Shown here: piece by piece, positions 52,496 through 63,699 of the stretch
Layout: each line of letters opens with the position of its first letter
Numbering within the stretch: position 1 is the first letter of the stretch
Source: Calliopsis andreniformis
Lineage: Eukaryota > Arthropoda > Insecta > Hymenoptera > Andrenidae
Length of the DNA: 64,000 nucleotides
NCBI RefSeq assembly: GCF_051401765.1
Contig: NW_027480534.1
Coordinates: forward strand, 186,001-250,000
Direction: 5' to 3'
Made by a program: the position numbers and the translations under genes
The notes under the pieces: model-generated
What the model saw: the letters and a program-made list of their open reading frames with translations, nothing else
The model's database searches: none
Told to the model about the DNA's origin: nothing

Positions 52496-54424
52496 GAATT
52501 CAGAATATTCTACTGAGTACTGAGAATTGAGAATTGATGGTTAAGTATTGAGTATTGAGGATTGAGGATTGAGGACTGAGTATTGAAGATTGAGGATTGA
52601 TGATTGAGTATTGAGAATTGAGGATTGAGGATTGAGGATTGAGGATTGAGGATTGAAGATTGAGTATTGCGGATTGAAGATTGAGGATTGAGGATTGAGG
52701 ACTGAGGATTAAGGATTGAGGATTGAAGATTGAGGATTGGGGACTGAGGATTGATTATTGAGCATTGATGATTGAGGATTGAGGATTGAGGATTGAGGAT
52801 TGAATATTCAGTATTGAGGATTGAAGATTGAGAATTGAGGATTGAGGATTGAACATAGAGGACTGAGTGTTGAGGATTGAGTGACGAGAATTGATGTTTG
52901 TGGATAGAGGTTCGAAGATTGCAGATTGAGTATTGAGCATTGAAATCTGTGAATTGAGGATATTCAATTGAGGATTGAGGATTGACAACTGATTGCTGAG
53001 AACTGAGGGCTGAAGATTGATGATTCAGGATTGAGGATTCAGTATTGGGGTTTGAGGACTGAGGATTGAGGATTGAGGATTGAAGATTGAGGATTTGGGA
53101 CTGAGGATTGAAGATTCAGGATTGAGGATTGAGGGTTGAGGATTAAGGATTAAGGATTGACGCTTGGTGATTGAGGGTTGAGGATGGAGGATTGACGATT
53201 GAGGATGAGGGCTGAGGGTTGAGGATTGACCTTGGAGTATTGAATCCTGAGAATTCAGGTTATTCTATTGAGTATTGAGAATTGAGAATTGATGGTTAAG
53301 TATTGAGTATTGAGGATTGAGGATTGAGGACTGAGCATTGAAGATTGAGGATTGATGACTGACGATTGAGGACTGAGGACTGAGGATTGAGTATTGAGAA
53401 TTGAGGATTGAGGATTGAGGATTGAAGATTGAGGATTGGGTATTGGGGATTGAAGAATGAGGGTCGAGGATTGAGGATTGAGGATTGAGGATTGAGGATT
53501 GAAGATTGAGTATTCAGGATTGAAGGTTGACCATTGAGGATTGAGGATTGAGGATTGAGAATTGAGGATGGATGATTGAAGATTGAGTATTGAGGATTGA
53601 AGGTTGAAGATTGAGTATTGAGGATCGAAGATTGAGGATTGAGGATGAGGGCTGAGGGTTGAGACTTGAGGTTTGAGTATTGAATCCTGCGAATTCAGGA
53701 TATTCTATTGACTATTGAGAATTGAGGATTGATGGTTGGGTATTGAGGATTGAGAATTGAGGATTGAGGATTGAGTATTGAAGATTGAGGATTGATGATT
53801 GAGGATTGAAGATTGAGTATTGAGGATTGAAGATTGAAGATTGAGTATTGAGGATTGACGATTGAGAATTGAGGATTGAGGATTGAACATTGACGATTGA
53901 GGATTGAGGATTGAGAATTGAGGATTGATGATTGAAGATTGAGTATTGAGGATTGAAGATTGAAGATTGAGTATTGAGGATCGAAGATTGAGGATTGAGG
54001 ATGAGGGCTGAGGGTTGAGGATTGACCTTTGAGTATTGAATCCTGAGAATTCAGGAAATTCTATTGAGTATTGAGAATTGAGAATTGATGGTTAAGTATT
54101 GAGTATTGAGGATTGAGGATTGAGGACTGAGCATTGAAGGTTGAGGATTGATGACTGACGATTGAGGACTGAGGACTGAGGATTGAGGATTGAGAATTGA
54201 GGATTGAGGATTGAGGATTGAGAAGAGAGGATGAGGACTGAGGGTTGAGGAATGAGGTTTGAGGAACGAGGATTGAGGACTGAGGATTGAGGACTGCGGA
54301 TTGACGATTGAGTATTGAATATTGAGGATTGATGACAGAGGATTGAGGATTGAGGATTGAGGATTGAGGATTGAGGATTGAAGATTGAAGATTGAGTATT
54401 CAGGATTGAAGATTGAGGATTGAG
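52496..54424 (+). repeat. EcoRI-anchored cassette cluster, superunit 5 (truncated)
   Basis: It follows the superunit 4 form, with the same 343 bp longer first part, until about 54424, where the sequence returns to the start of a superunit. Near 53861 it carries GACGATTGAG, shared with the copy near 58111 and not with superunits 1-4. Confidence 0.8.
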
Positions 54425-54937
54425 GATTGAGGACTGAGGATTGAGGATTGAGGATTGAAGATTGAGTATTTAGGATTGAAGATTGAGGATTGGGGATTGA
54501 GGATTGAGGATTGAGTATTGAGGATTGAAGATTGAGGATATGGGACTGAGGATTGAAGATGCAGTATTGAGGATTGAAGATTGAGAATTGAGGATTGAGG
54601 ATTGAACATTGAGGACTGAGTGTTGAGGGCTGAGTGACGAGAATTGATGTTTGTGGATAGAGATTTGAAGATTGCAGAATGAGTATTGAGTATTGAAAAC
54701 TGTGAATTGAGGATATTCTATTGAGAATTGAGGATTGGCAACTGATTGTTGAGGACTGAGGGCTGAGGATTGAGGGTTGAGGATTGAGGATTGAGGATTG
54801 ACGGTTAAGGATTGAGGATTGAGAATGGAAGATTCAAGACAGAGGACTGGGTGTTGAGGATTGAGTGTTGAGAATTGATGTTTGAGGATTGGGATTTGAT
54901 TATTGTATATTGTGGATTGAGTATTGAACCATGAGGC

Positions 54938-56752
54938 TTCAGGATATTCTATTGAGTATTGAGAAGTGATGATTGATGGTTGAGTATTGAGTATTGATGA
55001 TTGAGTACTGAGGGTTGAGGATTGCGGACGAGAACTGACGGTTGAGGATTGACGATTGAGAATTGAGGATTGAGGATTGAGGACTGAGGATTGATGACTG
55101 AGGATTGAGAATTGAGGATTGAGGATTGAGGATTGAGGATTGAAGATTGAGGATTGGGGCTGAGGATTGAAGATTGAGGATTGAGGACTGAGGATTGAGG
55201 ATTGAAGTTTGAGTATTGAGGATTGAAGATTGAGGATTGAGGATTGAGGATTGAGGATTGAGGATTGAGGATGAGGGCTGAGGATTGAGGATTGAGGATT
55301 GAGGATTGAGGATTGAAGATTGAGTATTGATGATTGCAGATTGAGGATTGAGGATTGAGGGTTGAGGACTGAGGACGAGTACTGACGGTTGAGGACTGAG
55401 GTTTGAGGATTGAGGGTTGAGGATTGAGGACTGTGGGTAGAGGATTGTGGATTGAGGATTGAGCATTGAGGACTGAGGATTGAGGATTGAGGATTGAGGA
55501 CTGAGGATTGACGATTGAGTATTGAGGATTGAGGATTGATGACTGAGGATTGAGGATTGAGGATTGAGCATTGAAGATTGAGGATTGGGTACAGAGGATT
55601 GAAGATTGAGGGTTGAGGACTGAGGATTGAGGATTGAAGATTGAGTATTGAGTATTGAAGATTGAGGATTGTGGATTGAGGATTGAGGATTGAGGATGAG
55701 GGCTGAGGGTTGAGGATTGAGGTTTGAGGACTGAGGACTGAGGGTTGAGGATTGAGAATTGAGGATTGAGGATTGAGGATTGAGGATTGAGGATTGAAGA
55801 TTGAGTATTGAGCATGGAAGATTGAGGATTGAGGATTGAGGATTGACGCTTGAGTATTGAGGGTTGAGGATGGAGGATTGACGAGAGAGGACTGAGTATT
55901 GAGGATTGATGGCTGAGGGTTGTGTGTTGAATATTGAGGATTGAGGATTGAGGATTGTGGATTGAGGATTGAGGATTGAAGATTGAGTATTGATGATTGA
56001 AGATTGAGGATTGAGGATTGAGGTTTGAGGATTGAGGACGAGGACTGACGGTTGAGGATTGAGGTTTGAGGATTGAGGATTGAGGATTGAGGACTGAGAC
56101 TTGAGGATTGAGGATTGAGCATTGAGGATTGAAGATTGAGGACTGGGGATTGAGGATTGAAGGTTGAGGATTAAGGATTGAGGATTGGGGTTTGAGGATC
56201 CAGGATTGGAGATTGATTATTGAGGATTCATGATTGAGGATTGAGGATTGAGGATTGAGAATTGAGAATTGAGGATGAGGACTGAGGGCTGAAGATTGAA
56301 GTTTGAGGCACGAGGATTGAGGATTGAGGATTGAGGACTATGGATTGACGATTGAGCATTGAGGATTGAGGATTGATGACTGGGGATTGAGGATTGAGGA
56401 TTGAGCATTGAAGATTGAGGATTGGGGACAGAGGATTGAAGATAGAGGGTTGAGGACTGAGGATTGAGGATTGAAGATTGAGTATTGAGTATTGAAGATT
56501 GAGGATTGTGGATTGAGGATTGAGGATTGAGGATGAGGACTGAGGGTTGAGTATTGAGGTTTGAGGACTGAGGACTGAGGGTTGAGGATTGAGAATTGAG
56601 GATTGAGGATTGAGGATTGAGGATTTAGGATATAGGATTGAGGATTGAAGATTGAGGATTGAATATTGAGGATTGTGGATTGAGGATTGATGATTGAGGA
56701 TTGAGGATGAGGGCTGAGGGTTGAGGACTGACCTTTGAGTATTGAATCCTGA
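54938..56752 (+). repeat. Anchor-free block, copy 6
   Basis: Length is 1815 bp, equal to copy 2. It repeats copy 5 at offset 4250, becoming 4257 after one extra heptamer near 55262. The single GGACTGTGGGTAG marker is at about 55429. Confidence 0.83.
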
Positions 56753-59540
56753 GAATTCAGAATATTCTACTGAGTACTGAGAATTGAGAATTGATGGTTA
56801 AGTATTGAGTATTGAGGATTGAGGATTGAGGACTGAGTATTGAAGATTGAGGATTGATGATTGAGTATTGAGAATTGAGGATTGAGGATTGAGGATTGAG
56901 GATTGAAGATTGAGTATTGCGGATTGAAGATTGAGGATTGAGGATTGAGGACTGAGGATTAAGGATTGAGGATTGAAGATTGAGGATTGGGGACTGAGGA
57001 TTGATTATTGAGCATTGATGATTGAGGATTGAGGATTGAGGATTGAGGATTGAATATTCAGTATTGAGGATTGAAGATTGAGAATTGAGGATTGAGGATT
57101 GAACATAGAGGACTGAGTGTTGAGGATTGAGTGACGAGAATTGATGTTTGTGGATAGAGGTTCGAAGATTGCAGATTGAGTATTGAGCATTGAAATCTGT
57201 GAATTGAGGATATTCAATTGAGGATTGAGGATTGACAACTGATTGCTGAGAACTGAGGGCTGAAGATTGATGATTCAGGATTGAGGATTCAGTATTGGGG
57301 TTTGAGGACTGAGGATTGAGGATTGAGGATTGAAGATTGAGGATTTGGGACTGAGGATTGAAGATTCAGGATTGAGGATTGAGGGTTGAGGATTAAGGAT
57401 TAAGGATTGACGCTTGGTGATTGAGGGTTGAGGATGGAGGATTGACGATTGAGGATGAGGGCTGAGGGTTGAGGATTGACCTTGGAGTATTGAATCCTGA
57501 GAATTCAGGTTATTCTATTGAGTATTGAGAATTGAGAATTGATGGTTAAGTATTGAGTATTGAGGATTGAGGATTGAGGACTGAGCATTGAAGATTGAGG
57601 ATTGATGACTGACGATTGAGGACTGAGGACTGAGGATTGAGTATTGAGAATTGAGGATTGAGGATTGAGGATTGAAGATTGAGGATTGGGTATTGGGGAT
57701 TGAAGAATGAGGGTCGAGGATTGAGGATTGAGGATTGAGGATTGAGGATTGAAGATTGAGTATTCAGGATTGAAGGTTGACCATTGAGGATTGAGGATTG
57801 AGGATTGAGAATTGAGGATGGATGATTGAAGATTGAGTATTGAGGATTGAAGGTTGAAGATTGAGTATTGAGGATCGAAGATTGAGGATTGAGGATGAGG
57901 GCTGAGGGTTGAGACTTGAGGTTTGAGTATTGAATCCTGCGAATTCAGGATATTCTATTGACTATTGAGAATTGAGGATTGATGGTTGGGTATTGAGGAT
58001 TGAGAATTGAGGATTGAGGATTGAGTATTGAAGATTGAGGATTGATGATTGAGGATTGAAGATTGAGTATTGAGGATTGAAGATTGAAGATTGAGTATTG
58101 AGGATTGACGATTGAGAATTGAGGATTGAGGATTGAACATTGACGATTGAGGATTGAGGATTGAGAATTGAGGATTGATGATTGAAGATTGAGTATTGAG
58201 GATTGAAGATTGAAGATTGAGTATTGAGGATCGAAGATTGAGGATTGAGGATGAGGGCTGAGGGTTGAGGATTGACCTTTGAGTATTGAATCCTGAGAAT
58301 TCAGGAAATTCTATTGAGTATTGAGAATTGAGAATTGATGGTTAAGTATTGAGTATTGAGGATTGAGGATTGAGGACTGAGCATTGAAGGTTGAGGATTG
58401 ATGACTGACGATTGAGGACTGAGGACTGAGGATTGAGGATTGAGAATTGAGGATTGAGGATTGAGGATTGAGAAGAGAGGATGAGGACTGAGGGTTGAGG
58501 AATGAGGTTTGAGGAACGAGGATTGAGGACTGAGGATTGAGGACTGCGGATTGACGATTGAGTATTGAATATTGAGGATTGATGACAGAGGATTGAGGAT
58601 TGAGGATTGAGGATTGAGGATTGAGGATTGAAGATTGAAGATTGAGTATTCAGGATTGAAGATTGAGGATTGAGGATTGAGGATCGAGGATGGAGGATGA
58701 GGGCTGAGGGTTGAGGATTGAGGTTTGAGTATTGAATCCTGCGAATTCAGGATATTCTATTGAGTATTGAGAATTGAGGATTGATGGTTGAGTATTGAGG
58801 ATTGAGAATTGAGGATTGAGGATTGACGATTGAAGATTGACGATTGAGTATTGAGGATTGAGGATTGAAGATTGAGGATTGGGGACTGAGGATTGAAGTT
58901 TGAAGACTGAGGATTGAGGATTGAGGATTGACGATTGAGGATTGCAGATTCAGTATTGAGGATTGAAGGTTGAGAATTGAAGATTGAGGATTGAAAATTG
59001 AGGATTGATGATTGAGGATTGAGAATTGAGGATTGAAGATTGAGGATTGGGGATTGAGGATTGATGATTGAGGATAGAGTATCGAGGATTGAGAATTGAG
59101 GATTGAGTATTGAAGATTGAGTATTGAGGATTGAAGATTGAGGATTGAGGATTGGGGATTGAAGATTGAGGACTGAGTGTTGAGGGTTGAGTGATGAGAA
59201 TTGATGTTTGTGGATTGAGATTTGAAGATTGAAGAATGGGTATTGAGTATTGAAAACTGTGAATTGAGAACATTCTATTGAGGATTGAGGATTGACTATT
59301 GATTGTTGAGCACTGAGTGCTGAAGATTGAGGATTCAGGATTGAGGATTCGGGATTGAGGTTTGAGTACTGAGGATTGAGGGTTGAGGACTGAGGATTGA
59401 GGATTGACGCTTGAGGATTGAGGGTTGAGGATGGAGGATTGAGGAGAGAGGACTGAGTGTTAAGGATTGAGTGATGAGAATTGATGTTTGAGGATTGAGA
59501 TTTGATTATTGAATATTGTGGATTGAGTATTGAACCATGA
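56753..59540 (+). repeat. EcoRI-anchored cassette cluster, superunit 6
   Basis: At 2788 bp this is one heptamer shorter than the superunit 4 form (2795 bp). The one-unit loss relative to superunit 5 is near 56880, where a run of five GGATTGA after GAATTGA has become four. Confidence 0.8.
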
Positions 59541-61380
59541 GAATTCAGGATATTCTATTGGGTATTGAGAAGTGATGATTCATGGTTGAGTATTGAGTAT
59601 TGATGATTGAGTACTGAGGGTTGAGGATTGAGGACGAGGACTGACGGTTGAGGATTGAGGATTGAGGATTCAGGACTGAGGATTGAGGATTGAGGATTGA
59701 GGATTTAGGATTGAGGATTGAGGATTGAAGATTGAGGATTGAATATTGAGGATTGTGGATTGAGGATTTAGGATTGAGGATTGAGGATTGAGGATGAGGG
59801 CTGAGGGTTGAGGATTGACCTTTGAGTATTGAATCCTGAGAATTCAGGATATTCTACTGAGTATTGAGAATTGAGAATTGATGGTTAAGTACTGAGTATT
59901 GAGGATTGAGGATTGAGGACTGAGTATTGAAGATTGAGGATTGATGATTGAGTATTGAGGATTGAGGATTGAGGATTGAGGATTGAGCATTGAGGATTGA
60001 GGATTGAAGATTGAGTATTGAAACCTGCGAATTCAGGATATTCTATTGAGTATTGAGAATTGAGGATTGAGAATTGAGGATTGAGGATTGAGTATTGAAG
60101 ATAGATTAATGATGATTGAGGATTGAGGATTGAGGATTGAGGATTGAGGATTGAAGATTGAGTATAGAGGATTGAAGATTGAGGATTGGGGATTGAGTAT
60201 TGAGGATTGAGGATTGAGGATTGAAGATTGAGGATTGAGTATTGGGGATTGAAGAATGAGTGTCGAGGATTGAGGATTGAGGATTGAGGATTGAGGATTG
60301 AGTTTTCAGGATTGAAGATTGACGATTGAAGATTGAGGATTGAGGATTGAGAATTGAGGACTGAGGATTGAAGATTGAGTATTGATGATTGAAGGTTGAA
60401 GATTGAGTATTGAGGGTTGAAGATTGAGGATTGCGGATGAGGGCTGAGGCTTGAGGGTTGTGGACTGAGGACGAGGACTGAGGGTTGAGTATTGATGTTT
60501 CAGGTCTGAGGATTGAGTATTGAGTATTGAAGATTGCGGATTGTGGATTGAGGATTGAGGATTGAGGATGAGGGCAGAGGGTTGAGGATGGATGTTTGAG
60601 GACTGAGGACTGAGGGTTGAGGATTGAGAATTGAGGATTGAGGATTGAGGATTGAGGACTTAGGATTGAGGAATGAGGATTGAAGATTGAGGATTGAATA
60701 TCGAGGATTGAGGATTGAGGATTGAGGATTGAGGATTGAGGATGAGGGCTGAGGGTTGAGGATTGACCTTTGAGTATTGAATCCTGAGAATTCAGGATAT
60801 TCTACTGAGTATTGAGAATTGAGAATTGATAGTTAAGTATTGAGTATTGAGGATTGAGGATTGAGGACTGAGTATTGAAGATTGAGGATTGATGATTGAG
60901 TATTGAGGATTGAGGATTGAGGATTGAGGATTGAGGATTGAGGATTGAAGATTGAGTATTCCGGATTGAAGATTGAGGATTGAGGATTGAGGATTGAGGA
61001 TTAAGGATTGAGGATTGAAGATTGAGGATTGGGGACTGAGGATTGAAGATTGAGCATTGAGGATTGAGGATTGAGGATTGAGGATTGAGGATTGAGGATT
61101 GAATATTCAGTATTGAGGATTGAAGATTGATAATTGAGGATTGAGGGTTGAACATTGAGGACTGAGTGTTGAGGATTGAGTGACGAGAATTGATGTTTGT
61201 GGATAGAGGTTTCAAGATTGCAGATTGAGTATTGAGCATTGAAATCTGTGAATTGAGGATATTCAATTGAGGATTGAGGAATGACAACTGATTGTTGAGG
61301 ACTGAGGGCTGAAGATTGATGATTCAGGATTGAGGATTCAGAATTGAGGTTTGAGGACTGAGGATTGAGGATTGAGGATG
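59541..61380 (+). repeat. Extra block of superunit 6 (5' part)
   Basis: It matches the first 1.8 kb of the extra blocks in superunits 3 and 4, including the shared join near 59666 and the marker near 60103, then leaves them at about 61380 for mosaic sequence. Confidence 0.75.
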
Positions 61381-63699
61381 GAAGATTGAAGATTGACGAT
61401 TGAGGATTGAGGATTGAGGATTGAAGATTGAGGATTGGGGACTGAGTATTGAGGCTTGAGTGGTGAGATTTGATGTTTGTGGATAGAGATTTGAGGATTG
61501 CAGATTGAGTATTGAGTATTGAAAGCTGTGAATTGAGGATATTCTTTTGAGGACTGAGGATTGACAACTGATTGTTGAGGACTCAGTGCTGAAGATTGAG
61601 GATTCAGGATTCAGGATTCAGGATTGAGGTTTGAGGACTGAGGATTGAGGATTGAGGATTGAGTATTGAGGATTGAGGATGGAAGATTGAGGATTGGGTA
61701 TTGAGGATTGAACATTGAGGGTTGAGGATTGAGGATTGAGGATTGAGGATTGAAGATTGAATATTGATGATTGAAGATTGAGGAGTGAGTATTGAGGGAT
61801 GTGGATTGAGGACGAGGACTGAGGGTTGAGTATTGATGTTTGAGGTATGATGATTGTGGATTGAGGATTGAGAATTGAGGATTGAGGATTGAGGATTGAG
61901 GATTGAAGATTGAGTATTGAGGATTCATGATTGAGGATTGAGGATTGAGGATTAAGGATTGAGGATTGAGGATTGAGGATAGAGTATTGAGGATTGAGAA
62001 TAGAGGATTGAGGATTGAAGATTGTGTATCGAGGATTGAAGATTGAGGATTGAGGATTGAGGATTGAAGATTGAGGACTGAGTGTTGAGGGTTGAGTGAT
62101 GAGAATTGATGTTTGTGGATTGAGATTTGAAGATTGAAGAATGGGAATTGAGTATTGAAAACTGTGAATTGAGAATATTCTATTGAGGATTGAGGATCGA
62201 CAATTGATTGTTAAGGACTGAGGGCTGAAGATTGAGGATTCAGAATTGAGGATTCGGGATTGAGGTTTGAGTACTGAGGATTGAGGTTTGAGGATTGAGG
62301 ATTGAGAATAGACGCTTGAGGATTGAGGGTTGAGGATGGAGGATTGAAGATAGAGGATTGAGTGTTGAGGATTGAGTGTTGAGAATTGATGTTTGAGGAT
62401 CGAGATTTGATTATTGAATATTGTGGATTGAGTATTGAATCATGGGAATTCAGGATATTCTATTGAGTATTGAGAATTGAGGATTGATGGTTGAGTATTG
62501 AGGATTGATGGTTGAGGGTTTTGTGTTGAATATTGAGGATTGAGGATTGAGGATTGAGGATTGAAGATTGTGCGTTGAGGATTGAAGATTGAGGATTGAG
62601 GATTGAGGATTGAGGATTGAGGATGAGGGCTGAGGGCTGAGGATTGAGGTTTAAGGACTGAGGACTGTGGGTTGAGAATTGAGAATTGATGGTTAAGTAT
62701 TGAGTATTGAGGATTGAGGATTGAGGACTGAGCATTGAAGATTGAGGATTGATCACTGACGATTGAGGATTGAGGACTGAGGATTGAGGATTGAGAATTG
62801 AGGATTGAGGATTGAAGATTGAGTATTGAGGATTGAAGATTGAAGATTGAGTATTGAGGATCGAAGATTGAGGATTGAGGATCAGGGCTGAGAGTTGAGA
62901 CTTGAGGTTTGAGTATTGAATCCTGCGAATTGAGGATATTCTATTGAGTATTGAGAATTGAGGATTGACGGTTGAGTATTGAGGATTGAGGATTGAGGAT
63001 TGAGGATTGTGTATTGAAGATTGAGGATTGATGATTGAGAATTGAGCATTGAGGATTGAGTATTGAGGATTGAGGATTGAAGATTGAGAATTCAGGATTG
63101 AAGATTCAGTATTGAGGATTGAGGATTGAAGATTGAGGATTGGGGACTGAGGATTGAAGATTGAGTATTGAGGACTGAGCATTGAGGATTGATGTTTGAG
63201 TATTGAGGATTGAGAATTGAGGATTGAGGATTGACGATTGAAGATTGACGATTGAGGATTGAGGATTGAGGATTGAAGATTGAGTATTGAGTATTGATGA
63301 TTGAGTACTGAGGGTTGAGGGTTGAGGACGAGGACTGACGGTTGAGGATTGAGGATTGAGGATTGAGGATTGAGGATTATGGACTGAGGATTGATGACTG
63401 AGGATTGAGGATTGAGGATTGAGGATTGAGGATTGAGGATTGAGGATTGAAGATTGAGGATTGGGGACTGAGGATTGAAGATTGAGGATTGAGGACTGAG
63501 GATTGAGGATTGAAGATTGAGTATTGAGGATTGAAGATTGAGGATTGAGGATTGAGTATTTAGGATTGAAGATTGAGGATTGGGGATTGAGGATTGAGGA
63601 TTGAGTATTGAGGATTGAAGATTGAGGATATGGGACTGAGGATTGAAGATGCAGTATTGAGGATTGAAGATTGAGAATTGAGGATTGAGGATTGAACAT

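Larger units (their letters stand above)
50360..54609 (+). repeat. Superunit 5 (4250 bp), truncated form
   Basis: It follows superunit 4 in module order through the anchor-free block (50688-52495) and cassette cluster, then jumps back near 54425 to the start-of-superunit sequence, omitting everything distal. I counted thirteen 6-base units between the two landmarks, and 4250 + 13 = 4263 = 7 x 609, so the period is an exact integer of repeat units. Variants seen here recur in superunit 6 but not in superunits 1-4. Confidence 0.85.
54610..63699 (+). repeat. Superunit 6 (9090 bp), mosaic form
   Basis: The first 4.1 kb duplicates superunit 5 at offset 4250-4257. From about 58670 it follows superunit 4 (anchor clusters, GAATTC 59541) and the extra block to about 61380. 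The rest (about 61380-63540) is a patchwork: 62020-62460 resembles the region around 6330-6690, including a GAATTC at 62446; 62680-62830 resembles cassette sequence like that near 24250; and 63300-63540 resembles sequence near 5940-6160. It ends at the landmark 63697-63699. Confidence 0.78.
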
